Assembly (NCBI RefSeq): GCF_011065935.2
Contig: NZ_JAAMNH020000001.1
Location: forward strand, 4,919,001-4,983,000
Direction of reading: 5' to 3'
Source: Clostridium estertheticum
GTDB lineage: Bacteria; Bacillota; Clostridia; Clostridiales; Clostridiaceae
DNA length: 64,000 nt
The notes under the pieces were generated by a model that was given only the letters and a program-made list of their open reading frames with translations, was not told where the DNA came from and did no database searches. Shown here piece by piece: positions 27,711-36,610 of this stretch. Numbering within the stretch: position 1 is the first letter of the stretch; every line of letters starts with the position of its first letter. Made by a program: the position numbers and the translations under genes.

Positions 27711-27752
27711 ATGATGAATTTAATTGTAGCTTTTGAGGTGCTTGTTCAATAA
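27711..27752 (+). other. Very short frame with strong ribosome site
   Basis: GAAGGAG lies before ATG 27711, which opens 13 codons (MMNLIVAFEVLVQ). It may be a hydrophobic micropeptide or debris. The region to 27916 holds no other gene. Confidence 0.25.
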
Positions 27753-27916
27753 CTAAATATTATTCGAAGGCAGTATAAAATTTTGTAGTGTGTTTTTTAT
27801 ATTATATCTATAAAATGTGAAATTGGGTTTATTGACCCTTTATTTTGTGTGCTTTCGAAATGTAATTAATAACCGTCATCTGAAACGTTAAAATGAATTT
27901 AAAGTTTGGCAGAATG

Positions 27917-27990
27917 CACGAAGTTATCGTGTTTTTTTTATTGCCTTTTTTAATATTCCCGTGGATGGTTTTTATATCCACGGGATTTTT
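27917..27990 (+). terminator. Two consecutive hairpin terminators
   Basis: CACGA/TCGTG with eight Ts (27917-27939), then CCCGTGGAT/ATCCACGGG with Ts (27958-27990). They insulate the CD3324-rsgA unit from upstream reading. Confidence 0.75.
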
Positions 27991-28060
27991 CTATAGAAAA
28001 ACAAATAGGGCATGCAATCATAATTGTTATCCCTACAAATAAATACAGGAGGTGGTTTCA

Positions 28061-28219
28061 ATGAAAATTTCTAATACTTTATTAAATATCAGTGAAAATA
28101 AAGAGGAGGAATTTTATATTGTGTTACAAGAATGGGAAGGATGTATTGCCAGCAGCGCTTTTAAAGGAGCTGCAAAAGTATATTCAAGGAGAAATTATAT
28201 ATATTCCAAAAGAGGATAA
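28061..28219 (+). CDS. Possible leader frame overlapping the CD3324-family gene
   Basis: ATG 28061 follows AGGAGG at 28048-28053 and opens 52 codons, overlapping the next gene in another frame. The first 20 residues look protein-like (MKISNTLLNISENKEEEFYI); the rest is the shifted frame of the next gene. It may couple translation to the downstream AGGAGG, or be chance. Confidence 0.3.
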   Translation: MKISNTLLNISENKEEEFYIVLQEWEGCIASSAFKGAAKVYSRRNYIYSKRG

Positions 28220-28409
28220 TGTGCGAAAGGCTTGGGGTGAAAATAATGGTACCCGAAAGCTACTGCGAAAGCGGAATCTGGAAATATATAAATTTTATAA
28301 AGATGGAACTACAATTATTAAACTTACAGAATCTTATAATCTGTCAGAGGATAGCATCAGAAAGATAATTTTTAATATGAATAATGAAAAGTTAAAATTA
28401 AATGCATAG
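28119..28409 (+). CDS. CD3324-family helix-turn-helix protein
   Basis: A 96-residue protein matching the clostridial CD3324 family by its opening YKNGKDVLPAALLKELQKYI followed by QGEIIYIPK. The C-terminal half has a helix-turn-helix (LTESYNLSEDSIRKIIFN), so it may bind DNA. The start is TTG 28119, 9 bp after AGGAGG at 28103; the frame is open further upstream but without a site. The gene ends 6 bp before rsgA and is probably in the same operon. Confidence 0.75.
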   Translation: MCYKNGKDVLPAALLKELQKYIQGEIIYIPKEDNVRKAWGENNGTRKLLRKRNLEIYKFYKDGTTIIKLTESYNLSEDSIRKIIFNMNNEKLKLNA

Positions 28410-28415
28410 GAGAGG

Positions 28416-29480
28416 ATGTTTATTTATAGTTTAAAACAATTAGGTTGGGACGAATTCTATAAAGAAGAATTTGACACTTTTATAGAAGATGGTTATACCA
28501 TAGCAAGAGTTTTCGCAGAGCATAAGCATATTTATAAACTTTATACAGAATACGGGGAGATGCTTTCCGAGATCTCAGGCAAACTACGACATGAGGCAAT
28601 GAATGATGAAGAATTCCCAACAGTTGGAGACTTTGTAGTAGCAAGTCTTAGAACTTCTGAAATGAAAGCTACTATTCACAAGGTGCTTCCTAGAAAAAGC
28701 AAGTTCTCCAGAAAGGTTGCTGGCATCAATACTAAGGAACAAATAGTGGCTTCAAATATAGATACAATTTTTCTTGTCAATTCCTTAAATAAGGATTTTA
28801 ACGTGAGAAGAATAGAGAGATATTTAATTATGGCCTGGGAAAGCGGCGCAAGTCCAGTTATCCTGCTTAGCAAAGCTGATTTGTGTGAAGATTTAGCCGA
28901 AAAACTAAGTCAAACAGAAAGAGCGGCCGCTTTCGTGCCAATTCATATAATAAGTGCCATTGATAAGAGAGGTATGGATGATTTAAATCAGTATTTACAG
29001 CCCGGTAAAACCATTGCATTACTAGGTTCCTCAGGGGTTGGGAAATCCACCTTGCTCAATTACCTAGCAGGAGAAGTGGTTCAAGAAACAAAGGAAGTAC
29101 GCGAGTATGATGATAGGGGCAGACATACTTCAACCTCTAGGGAGATGTTTATTTTAGACAGTGGAGCTATTATGATAGATACTCCAGGAATGAGAGAGCT
29201 ACAGCTATGGGGTGGCACCGAAGGTATAAGTGAAGCCTTTGAAGATATAGAAGCATTAGCAACCCAATGTAGGTTCTCTGATTGCATGCATAAAAAAGAG
29301 CCAGGGTGCGCCATAAAGCAAGCTATTGAAGATGGCATTATTGATGAAAAAAGATTTAAAAGCTATTCTACTCTGCAAAAGGAAGCCAAAATGCTTGAAA
29401 GAAAACAGAATGATATAAATAGAATAGCTGGGAATAAAAAGAGTAAAGAATATATAGACCATAAGTATCGGGGGCTTTAA
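28416..29480 (+). CDS. rsgA: Ribosome biogenesis GTPase RsgA
   Basis: A 354-residue circularly permuted GTPase that helps mature the 30S subunit. An OB-fold region is at about 60-125, then the GTPase motifs in permuted order: LSKADL (G4), GSSGVGKSTLLN (G1), DTPGMRE (G3). The C-terminal zinc region has CRFSDCMHKKEPGC. The 354-residue length suits this RsgA subgroup, which has a long N-terminus. The ATG lies very close to AGGAGAGG. CD3324 is directly upstream. Confidence 0.93.
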   Translation: MFIYSLKQLGWDEFYKEEFDTFIEDGYTIARVFAEHKHIYKLYTEYGEMLSEISGKLRHEAMNDEEFPTVGDFVVASLRTSEMKATIHKVLPRKSKFSRKVAGINTKEQIVASNIDTIFLVNSLNKDFNVRRIERYLIMAWESGASPVILLSKADLCEDLAEKLSQTERAAAFVPIHIISAIDKRGMDDLNQYLQPGKTIALLGSSGVGKSTLLNYLAGEVVQETKEVREYDDRGRHTSTSREMFILDSGAIMIDTPGMRELQLWGGTEGISEAFEDIEALATQCRFSDCMHKKEPGCAIKQAIEDGIIDEKRFKSYSTLQKEAKMLERKQNDINRIAGNKKSKEYIDHKYRGL

Positions 29481-29507
29481 TTTCATTGCTATATATAAAA
29501 AATAGTG

Positions 29508-29756
29508 AAAGTATCAAATTTCACCTACGTGCCTTGCAAACGAACTTGAAACTGGAAATTCGATTAAGAAATTCTAATCTTTTGCTCCTATAAAATTCTC
29601 TAACGCTCACATTCGGCGTCCTGCCTCAGGTTCGCTAGCCTGGCGTCCTGGCAGGCTTACGAGAATTTTATATCCGCAAAAGAAGAATTTCTAAATCAAA
29701 TTTCAATAGCTTCATCGTCTCGTATTGCAAGTCACTTCGGAGAAATTTCATACTTT
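29508..29756. repeat. 249-bp imperfect palindromic element with GC-rich core
   Basis: The ends AAAGTATCAAATTTC and GAAATTTCATACTTT pair. Inside them GTGCCTTGCAA/TTGCAAGTCAC, AGAAATTCT/AGAATTTCT, CTTTTGC/GCAAAAG and TATAAAATTCTC/GAGAATTTTATA pair in order around a GC-rich loop (about 29608-29660) containing CCTGCC/GGCAGG. There is no coding. It resembles a miniature inverted-repeat element or a long structured RNA. A solo end recurs at 31089-31105. Confidence 0.75.
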
Positions 29757-29764
29757 TTAATCTT

Positions 29765-29905
29765 ATCTAATCATGCAACTCCCACTTATAGAAGTATGAG
29801 TCTGATAGATAGTAGAGCATTCTTTACAGCCTCTAAGTTTATCCCTTAAAAAATTCCTCTTATAGTCGTTAGGCTGCGAGTTTTACCTGTCATTCCCTTG
29901 AAGAT
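29765..29905 (-). ncRNA. Possible structured RNA remnant
   Basis: On the minus strand GCAGCCT pairs with AGGCTGT across about 45 bases, and CTCATACTTCTATAAGTGGGAG folds as a hairpin resembling IS200/IS605 ends. A 39-codon frame without a start is also open. Either a mobile-element end or a small RNA is possible. Confidence 0.25.
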
Positions 29906-30012
29906 AAATATATATAAGTATATGAACTATTGGTATTAACATAAATCTCATATATACTAATAAGTACATACTTGTATTTATTATGTAGTTTTATAAAAAT
30001 GGGGGCTATTAA

Positions 30013-30216
30013 ATGAAAATCAATATAAAAGACATATTAATCTTAATAATACCAGTGGTTATTTCCATTTTACTCATACCTGTTCTACCGGATAAAATTC
30101 CTATGCAATGGAGTTTAAACGGTACTGTGAATTGGTATTTAGATAAGAAATTTTCTTTTATTATTGGAATTTTTCCATTTGTAGTATATGAATTAATAAA
30201 ACTCCGCCATAAATAA
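30013..30216 (+). CDS. Short DUF1648 membrane protein
   Basis: A 67-residue protein with two hydrophobic helices (about 8-25 and 45-60) and the DUF1648 signature LPDKIPMQWSLNGTVNWY between them. DUF1648 usually forms the N-terminus of longer SdpI-like membrane proteins. The SdpI part is missing, so this is a short family member or a truncated gene. ATG follows GGGGGC. Confidence 0.65.
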   Translation: MKINIKDILILIIPVVISILLIPVLPDKIPMQWSLNGTVNWYLDKKFSFIIGIFPFVVYELIKLRHK

Positions 30217-30326
30217 TATAATTGTTTACTTTAGAGGTTCAAAAGAAAAAAATACAATAAATTTATAGCGAACACCTGTAGAATAATGTAAAATAAACAT
30301 AATTTATTTTCGAGGAGGAAAAGATA

Positions 30327-30938
30327 ATGAAAAAGACAGTATTATTATTTTTATTAAGCAATTACGCCGATTGGGAAGCCGGTTATGTCGCTGCTGAATT
30401 GAATTCTGACGAGGATAGCAATCCTTACTGCATTAAAACCATCAGTATATCCAATGAGCCGGTACATTCAATGGGAGGATTGAGGGTCTTGACGGATTAT
30501 TCTTTGGAGACGGTACCTGAAGAGTATGAAGCTCTGATACTAATTGGCGGTACGGGCTGGAGGGCATCTGAGTCTAAACAAATTGTCCCTTTGGTCAAAG
30601 CTACATTACAAAAGAACAAGCTTGTTTCTGGAATTTGTGACGGTTCTGTTTTTCTGGCAAAGCATGGGTTCCTTAATGATGTTAGGCATACTTCAAACAG
30701 TTTGGAGGACTTAAAAAAATACGCTACCAATGAATATACCAATGCACAAGATTATGTAAATGAACCCGCTGTGGCGGATGGGAACATTATAACAGCTAAT
30801 GGAACATCACCTCTTGAATTCGCCAGACTCGTTTTTACCAAGCTCCATCTGGATTCTGAGCAAGTGATAAAGCAGTGGTATGATTTTCATAAACTCGGTG
30901 AAATTGAGGCCAACAAAATATATGGTACTGATTTGTAG
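30327..30938 (+). CDS. DJ-1/PfpI-family type 1 glutamine amidotransferase-like protein
   Basis: A 203-residue cytosolic protein. The nucleophile elbow Cys is in SGICDGSVFLAK (about 105-108), with IGGTGW and NGTSPLEFARL as other typical parts. Family members act as glyoxalases, deglycases or peptidases, or are uncharacterised; none can be chosen here. ATG follows CGAGGAGG and a terminator lies at 31031-31070. It is a single gene. Confidence 0.85.
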   Translation: MKKTVLLFLLSNYADWEAGYVAAELNSDEDSNPYCIKTISISNEPVHSMGGLRVLTDYSLETVPEEYEALILIGGTGWRASESKQIVPLVKATLQKNKLVSGICDGSVFLAKHGFLNDVRHTSNSLEDLKKYATNEYTNAQDYVNEPAVADGNIITANGTSPLEFARLVFTKLHLDSEQVIKQWYDFHKLGEIEANKIYGTDL

Positions 30939-31030
30939 GAGATTTGAATATTAGCCTAAGCAAACTTATTATAGATTAGTTATGACACAATATTCATATA
31001 TGTTTCATTGATGCTTAAATAATCAAATGT

Positions 31031-31070
31031 AAAAAACTATGCTAAACTTATAAATTAGCATAGTTTTTTT
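31031..31070. terminator. Bidirectional terminator
   Basis: AAAAAACTATGCTAA pairs with TTAGCATAGTTTTTTT, between convergent genes. Confidence 0.88.
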
Positions 31071-31110
31071 GTTGCAAAAGTACACATAGGAGAAATTTCA
31101 TACTTCCCTC

Positions 31111-31872
31111 CTAAATCAGTTCTACTCTAACTTTTTCCAGTTCTTCACAAATTTTTTCATCTGGCTTTTCATCTACAATAATTGCATCTACATCATAAAT
31201 ATCTGCAAATTTATATGTTCCATCATATTGAAATTTCTTATTTTCCATCACTAGATAAACTTTTTTACCTGAGTGAATAATGGCTTTCTTTGTATTACCA
31301 TCTTCCAAATCAAAAGTTGTAACACTTTTATCAAACATGTTCACTCCACAGCTGCCTATAAAAGCTCTATTTACTTTGTGCCTAGAAATACTCTCTATAG
31401 CTGTGGATCCTACAAATCCATTTAATTCTTTGTTAAACACTCCACCAGTACCTATTACGTCTACATGGTTACATTTTGAAAAGGTTCTAAAAATATCAAT
31501 CATATTAGTTATAACTATGAGCTTTTTATTTCCTTTTGCAATTTTTTCTGCAATTAGTATATTTATGGACGATATATCTAAAAAAATTGTTTCTCTTGCC
31601 TTTATAAGTTCAAAAGCCTTTTCTGCAATTTTTATTTTACCTTGTGAATTAATATTCACTCTGCTTAAAATATCATTATGTGGGGCGGACTGCCTAATTA
31701 ATACTCCTCCTCCATAAGTTCTTTTAATAATTCCTCGTTTTTCTAAGGTTTTTAAATCCTTTCTTATACAATCCTCTGTTACATTAAAGGTTTTACTAAG
31801 GTCCTTTACAATTACCTTTTCATTTTCATTTAATAGCTGAATGATTTTTTCTGCTCTTTCCTCTGCAAACAT
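31111..31872 (-). CDS. DeoR/GlpR-family transcriptional regulator
   Basis: A 253-residue repressor-type protein. The N-terminal helix-turn-helix (about 6-57) has LSKTFNVTEDCIRKDLKTLE followed by RGIIKRTYGGG, typical of DeoR. The C-terminal effector domain has FLDISSINILIAEKI, FIGSCGVN and DAIIVDE and would bind a phosphorylated sugar. No sugar operon is adjacent, so the target is unknown. ATG follows AGGTGGAG. The 3' end lies next to a solo end of the 249-bp palindromic element. Confidence 0.9.
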   Translation of the reverse strand: MFAEERAEKIIQLLNENEKVIVKDLSKTFNVTEDCIRKDLKTLEKRGIIKRTYGGGVLIRQSAPHNDILSRVNINSQGKIKIAEKAFELIKARETIFLDISSINILIAEKIAKGNKKLIVITNMIDIFRTFSKCNHVDVIGTGGVFNKELNGFVGSTAIESISRHKVNRAFIGSCGVNMFDKSVTTFDLEDGNTKKAIIHSGKKVYLVMENKKFQYDGTYKFADIYDVDAIIVDEKPDEKICEELEKVRVELI

Positions 31873-32147
31873 ATTATCTCCACCTTATTTTATAGAATAT
31901 ATACATATATGATGTAGGACAAAATATTATTTTTTATATGACTTTTCTTACATTTAGAATAAACTTACGTGAGCCAGTTGCTAGAATGTATTAAAATACG
32001 TTCATTAGAATACATATTTAAATTTATAAACATAAAGTCCCCTTATTTTTAGTATTTATCTTATTTCAATTATATAACAAGATAAAACAATAAACAATGA
32101 TAATCAACAATAAATATAATTACTTGTTTGGAATAGTAAAAATCCTC
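31873..32147. other. Intergenic region
   Basis: AT-rich, with no gene or recognised signal. It holds the upstream region of the DeoR gene. Confidence 0.4.
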
Positions 32148-32199
32148 TATAAAAAAAGTAACATAACCCTTTTAAAGTTTATGTTACTTTTTTTATAAA
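32148..32199. terminator. Terminator of the diguanylate cyclase gene
   Basis: AAAAAAAGTAACATAA and TTATGTTACTTTTTTT flank a loop of about 14 bases and overlap the 3' end of the cyclase gene. Confidence 0.85.
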
Positions 32200-33077
32200 T
32201 TAATAATTGTTTTGTTTCTACCGCTATTTTTCGCCAAATATAAATTTTTATCTGCTTCATTTATAAGTTCATCAATAGTAATCTTCTCGCTTATAATGCT
32301 ATATCCACCAAAACTTGCTGTTATTTTAATTTTTATATCCTTATAGTCAAAAATATTTTCTTGTAAAAATTTTCTGATTTTCTCTATTACTTTAAATGCA
32401 TTAGCGCCATCAGTATTCCTTAGCACTATTAGAAATTCTTCCCCACCATATCTACCAACCCAATCTGAGTCACTTCTTACAGAAGTTGAAAGAATCTTTG
32501 CAAAATCCTTTAACACAGAGTCTCCTACAACATGTCCATAATTATCATTTACATCTTTAAAAAAATCTAAATCTGCCATAACTACGCATAGTGGCTTATT
32601 ACTAATCACGCTGTCATTTATATCTGATTGAAGTCTTTCATTTATATATCTTCTATTATACATTCCCGTAAGTTCGTCTTTAATGGCAGCATCATTCATC
32701 TCTTTTATTAAGCTCTCAATATTAATTATGCTTTTTTCATTATTAATTATGCTTCCCGTTTGTGTTACATCCTTTAATATTTCTACAATATATACTTTAT
32801 TTTCTATAGTAACAGGAGATGAAATAACAAGAAAAACTTTCCCTCCAGTAACCTCCATTTTTATAAAAGTATCATTTTCAAGGTAAGCTCTCATGGAAAT
32901 GCAGTTTTTGCAATATCCCTCTGTTTTCCAAAACCTAAAACATGATTCTTCTACTACTTCAGTTTCATCTTCTTCAAATTTCATAACTTTCTTATTAATT
33001 GGATCTATGATTCTTACTGTATCATATAAATTTTTAAATATTGACAATTTTTCTTTGATTATTTCGATAATTTCCAT
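32193..33077 (-). CDS. Diguanylate cyclase with N-terminal sensor domain
   Basis: A 294-residue soluble protein. Residues about 10-108 look like a PAS-type sensor with Cys46, Cys56 and Cys59 (CFRFWKTEGYCKNC), which could bind a metal or haem. The GGDEF domain (130-294) has an intact GGEEF (211-215), so c-di-GMP synthesis is expected. The I-site position reads SDSD, not RxxD, so product inhibition may be lost. ATG follows AAAGGAG. Confidence 0.9.
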   Translation of the reverse strand: MEIIEIIKEKLSIFKNLYDTVRIIDPINKKVMKFEEDETEVVEESCFRFWKTEGYCKNCISMRAYLENDTFIKMEVTGGKVFLVISSPVTIENKVYIVEILKDVTQTGSIINNEKSIINIESLIKEMNDAAIKDELTGMYNRRYINERLQSDINDSVISNKPLCVVMADLDFFKDVNDNYGHVVGDSVLKDFAKILSTSVRSDSDWVGRYGGEEFLIVLRNTDGANAFKVIEKIRKFLQENIFDYKDIKIKITASFGGYSIISEKITIDELINEADKNLYLAKNSGRNKTIINL

Positions 33078-33305
33078 AGCAAGACTCCTTTATAGCTCCT
33101 CGTGTATAGTCAAAAATTTCTCATTGTTTGTCCAATTTTTTATCATTTATCAAGGATTATTCATAATTTTCAATTATATGCGAATGAGCTGTACGCTATT
33201 CTATATAAGACTAATCATATATATTATACAATATTTTTAGTTTAATGCAATGTATTTTGTTTCTATAATATAGAAAATATTCAAAATAATATTTTTAAAT
33301 AAGTA

Positions 33306-33334
33306 TTGCATTTATGAACGTTGTTCATTATACT
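33306..33334 (+). promoter_or_regulatory. Promoter with operator in the spacer, upstream of the MFS gene
   Basis: TTGCAT (33306-33311) and TATACT (33329-33334) are 17 bp apart. The whole spacer is filled by the palindrome ATGAACGTTGTTCAT (33314-33328). A TetR- or MarR-type repressor bound here would block the promoter. No such regulator is encoded nearby. Confidence 0.65.
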
Positions 33335-33392
33335 ATATATATAGATAAAATTTCTTAGTTAATAATAAATATTTTATAAAGGAGTGATTAAT

Positions 33393-34673
33393 TTGAAAAA
33401 TAAAAAATTCACCATACTGCCCATATTTTTTACTGTATTTTTAGATTTGCTAGGTCTTGGTATTGTAATTCCCATATTACCCGCGGTTCTAATCGATCCA
33501 CGCTCTGCAGTATTACCTTTTAGTTATGATTTCGCGACAAGGACATTGATATACGGGTTTTTGATAGCCTCTTACCCCTTGGCTCAATTTTTTGGGGCAC
33601 CTATATTAGGTACCTTAGCTGATCAAAAAGGAAGAAAAAAACTATTAACTATTTCATTACTAGGAACGCTTTTGGGCTATATTTTATTTGCTCTTGGAAT
33701 AATATATAATAATATATATCTTTTATTTATTGGTAGAATCTTAGATGGCTTTACTGGTGGTAACATCTCCATTGCACAATCTGCTATAGCTGATATTAGT
33801 ACACCGGAAACAAAATCTAGAAATTTCGGACTTATTGGTATGGCTTTTGGGTTAGGTTTTATTATTGGACCGTACATTGGTGGGAAGCTTGCAGATCCTT
33901 CTATTGTAAGCTGGTTTACTTATGCTACACCATTTTGGCTTTCCGTTATTTTAACTTCTATAAACATATTGTTAGTATTGTTGTATTTCCCAGAAACTTT
34001 AGTTAATGCAGCAAAGGCAACTAAAGTTAGTGCCTTTACAGGTTTTAGGAATATTAAAAAAGCTTTCACTTATAAAGATCTAAGAACTATGTTTTTAGTT
34101 ACCTTCCTTTTAACTGTAGGCTTTAATTTTTTCACCCAGTTTTTTCAAGTATTTCTAATAGGTAAATTTCAATTTAATCAGTCAAAAATAGGTGATTTAT
34201 TTGCTTATATGGGTCTTTGGATTGCAGTAACTCAAGGTGCAATTTTACGTCCCTTATCTAAAAAATATAAGCCCATAAGCATCTTAAGTGTTTCCATAAT
34301 ATTATTAGCTTTAACACTCCCTTTGTTGTTAATACCTACTAAAGCTATTTGGATTTATGTAATAATTCCTTTTATAGCTATATTCCAAGGACTTACTCAA
34401 CCAAACAGTACTGCCATTATTTCTAATTTGGCAAACAAGGATAAACAAGGAGAAATCTTAGGCATAAACCAATCTATTTTATCCCTTGCTCAAGCTATAC
34501 CTCCAATTATTGCAGGTTTTATAACTTCTATAAGTATAAATCTCCCTACAATATTTGCAGCTGGTAGTACTTTACTTGCATGGATTGTCTTTAGGGTATT
34601 CTTTATTAAAGAACAAAAACTTAAATATTCAAAGGTTCAAGATGTTGCTATGGATAGTGTCACTAAAGAATAG
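33393..34673 (+). CDS. MFS exporter, TetA-like
   Basis: A 426-residue 12-helix transporter. The loop 2-3 motif GTLADQKGRKKLL and the early LDLLGLGIVIPILP match TetA-type drug:H+ antiporters. TTG 33393 lies 8 bp after AAAGGAG, which fits better than the in-frame GTG at 33384. Substrate is unknown; a drug or metabolite is likely. The operator in its promoter implies inducible expression. Confidence 0.85.
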   Translation: MKNKKFTILPIFFTVFLDLLGLGIVIPILPAVLIDPRSAVLPFSYDFATRTLIYGFLIASYPLAQFFGAPILGTLADQKGRKKLLTISLLGTLLGYILFALGIIYNNIYLLFIGRILDGFTGGNISIAQSAIADISTPETKSRNFGLIGMAFGLGFIIGPYIGGKLADPSIVSWFTYATPFWLSVILTSINILLVLLYFPETLVNAAKATKVSAFTGFRNIKKAFTYKDLRTMFLVTFLLTVGFNFFTQFFQVFLIGKFQFNQSKIGDLFAYMGLWIAVTQGAILRPLSKKYKPISILSVSIILLALTLPLLLIPTKAIWIYVIIPFIAIFQGLTQPNSTAIISNLANKDKQGEILGINQSILSLAQAIPPIIAGFITSISINLPTIFAAGSTLLAWIVFRVFFIKEQKLKYSKVQDVAMDSVTKE

Positions 34674-34686
34674 ATTTTTCTACAAT

Positions 34687-34730
34687 AAAAAAAAGGAATG
34701 GTTTGTAAATACAAACCATTCCTTTTTTTT
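34687..34730. terminator. Terminator of the MFS gene
   Basis: AAAAAAGGAATGGTTTGT pairs with ACAAACCATTCCTTTTTT. Confidence 0.88.
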
Positions 34731-34748
34731 ATTAATTTAAACTTCATA

Positions 34749-34812
34749 ACTTGCCACTTAATATGGCACTTGCCACTTAATGTGGCCCTTGCTACTTACT
34801 ACCTGGATGGAA
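34749..34812. repeat. Family C repeat, diverged tandem copies
   Basis: Three TTGCCACTTAATRTGGC-type units and a final CTGGATGGAACCTA whose CTA is the stop codon of the EAL-HDOD gene. Confidence 0.6.
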
Positions 34813-34813
34813 C

Positions 34814-36016
34814 CTAAATTTTCGTAAAGAAAATAGCTTCATAGTATGCATTTGGCAGACAATTCTCATCTAAATTAAGTTCTTTTGAGGTTTTTGATAC
34901 CTGATCCCATTGTCCATTTTCATAAGCCATAATTAAATCAAGTAATTTACTGTAGCTATTATCATTAATCCCATTTAAAGCATCCTTTACTTCAATTGGT
35001 ATTAATAATTCTTGGAGAATTTCCTCTAATGGCCTATCTAAAAGCAAATCTATCATAGATAGCATTCCTAGCAAATAAGCATTAAAAGGGTTAAGCTTTT
35101 TCGCCATTTTACTAGCAATTGATTCTGAAAATCTTGCCCTTGTTAAGGAATTAATTATTAAAATTTCCGGTTTATCCTCTCCCATATTACGAAAAGCCAT
35201 TAAATATAACCATTTTTTTATTTCTTTTTCTCCAAGAAGTGCCAATGCTTGTTTCATTGACTTTATTTCACTTACGAAACTATAATTTGCTGAATTTATA
35301 AGTTTTAATAGTTTAAAAGATAATGATACGTCTTTTTTTATTAAATTTTCTATACTATCTATGGCGAAATTGTTACTACTGATTTCATGCAATAATTTCA
35401 TATAAACAGCCTTATTTTCTGGTATTCTTTTTCCTGAAAGTATTGTTGGTTTACTAAAATAGTAACCTTGAAAATATGTATATCCGAGTGATACCGCTTC
35501 ATTAAAATCTTCCATAGTTTCAACTTTTTCCGCAAGAAACTTTATATGTTCTGAGTTTACCTGTTCCATTACTTTTTTTCTTTGGGCCCCTTTAGTCACT
35601 TGAAAATCCACCTTAATAATATCTGCTATCTCGATAAGCTTTCTATATTTATTAGAATAAACAAAATCATCTAAAGCTAAGGTATAACCTAGTACTTTCA
35701 ATTTTTTACATAGTTCTAATACTTCCTCTGTAGGTTGTATATCCTCCAATATCTCAACTATAACTGATTGAGGGGGCAAAACCTCAAAAATATCGGATTT
35801 TAATATATTTTCGGTGAAGTTAATAAAAGCCTTTTTACCACCTGTTACTTTATCCATTCCTATATTTACAAAGCTATTTTTTATAACCGCAATAGTTGCT
35901 CTATCCCCATCATCACCTTGGTATATATTTTTTTCACTATCTCTAAATAGTAATTCATATCCAAATAATTTATCATCTCTATCAAGGATAGGTTGTCTCG
36001 CAAGAAAAATATCCAT
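34814..36016 (-). CDS. EAL-HDOD signalling protein
   Basis: A 400-residue protein starting MDIFLARQPILDR. Residues about 1-195 are an EAL-like domain, about 205-395 an HDOD domain (LINSANYSF). EAL is replaced by ELL (GYELLFRD) and DDFG by DDFV, although QGYYFSKP remains, so phosphodiesterase activity is doubtful and it may be a c-di-GMP binder or scaffold. ATG 36016 follows TAGGAGG; the longer frame to 36058 has no site. Confidence 0.88.
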   Translation of the reverse strand: MDIFLARQPILDRDDKLFGYELLFRDSEKNIYQGDDGDRATIAVIKNSFVNIGMDKVTGGKKAFINFTENILKSDIFEVLPPQSVIVEILEDIQPTEEVLELCKKLKVLGYTLALDDFVYSNKYRKLIEIADIIKVDFQVTKGAQRKKVMEQVNSEHIKFLAEKVETMEDFNEAVSLGYTYFQGYYFSKPTILSGKRIPENKAVYMKLLHEISSNNFAIDSIENLIKKDVSLSFKLLKLINSANYSFVSEIKSMKQALALLGEKEIKKWLYLMAFRNMGEDKPEILIINSLTRARFSESIASKMAKKLNPFNAYLLGMLSMIDLLLDRPLEEILQELLIPIEVKDALNGINDNSYSKLLDLIMAYENGQWDQVSKTSKELNLDENCLPNAYYEAIFFTKI

Positions 36017-36077
36017 GTTTATCCTCCTAGTGAATCTATTATTTAATTCAATTTTCATCTTTATGACTTGCTCTTAT

Positions 36078-36116
36078 AACTTGACACCAAGGTGTCACTT
36101 GACACCAAGGTGTCAC
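36078..36116. repeat. Tandem 18-bp repeat at the stop of the spo0E-like gene
   Basis: TTGACACCAAGGTGTCAC occurs twice in direct tandem, each a small palindrome. The second copy abuts the stop codon (CTA at 36117). It looks like a family C relative. Confidence 0.7.
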
Positions 36117-36302
36117 CTATCTCTCAATTCTCATCATATATTTAACAATTAATTCATCTAAGTTTCTGCTTGTAATAAGCCTTTCCTCTTCCACTTCGGT
36201 ATTTTGGTCTGTACAGCATATTTCGTTTAAGGTATCTCTTAATTCATTTATTCTTTTATTTAATTCTTCCATTGTAATATTATCAAGAGTTAGATTACTC
36301 AT
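36117..36302 (-). CDS. Spo0E-like sporulation regulatory phosphatase
   Basis: A 61-residue protein of the Spo0E family, which dephosphorylates Spo0A~P and delays sporulation. Two helices are predicted: LNKRINELRDTLNEICC and SRNLDELIVKYMMR, the latter with the family pattern SxxLDxLIxxY. ATG 36302 is 10 bp after GGAGG; an in-frame GTG at 36308 is possible. An inverted repeat upstream (36360-36387) may control it. Confidence 0.82.
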   Translation of the reverse strand: MSNLTLDNITMEELNKRINELRDTLNEICCTDQNTEVEEERLITSRNLDELIVKYMMRIER

Positions 36303-36528
36303 ACACACCTCACCTCCAAAATAGTTTCAGTTATTGTTAACTCGATTATATATTTATTTAAATGTATAATACTAATAGTATACATTTATTTACACCTTTT
36401 TACAATATCTTATAGCAATTCGATATTTTCTTTATTTTTTTATATATTAAAGCCAAAATACAACATGGAGGGAATTCAAATTATTACCTTCTGCGCTATT
36501 GTAATATTTTGATAAAAAAATAAAAGCA
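36303..36528. promoter_or_regulatory. Upstream region of spo0E-like gene with palindrome
   Basis: AAATGTATA and TATACATTT (36360-36387) flank a 10-bp AT-rich spacer about 60 bp upstream of the start codon. Nothing else is recognised. Confidence 0.4.
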
Positions 36529-36571
36529 TGTATTAGTAAAATTGAATTGCTAATGCAATTTTACTAATACA
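36529..36571. terminator. Terminator of the RNase J gene
   Basis: TGTATTAGTAAAATTG pairs with CAATTTTACTAATACA around an 11-base loop, about 40 bp past the stop. Confidence 0.7.
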
Positions 36572-36610
36572 CACTTCTTTATATCTTATAGTATAAAAAA
36601 TTAGTTTTTA

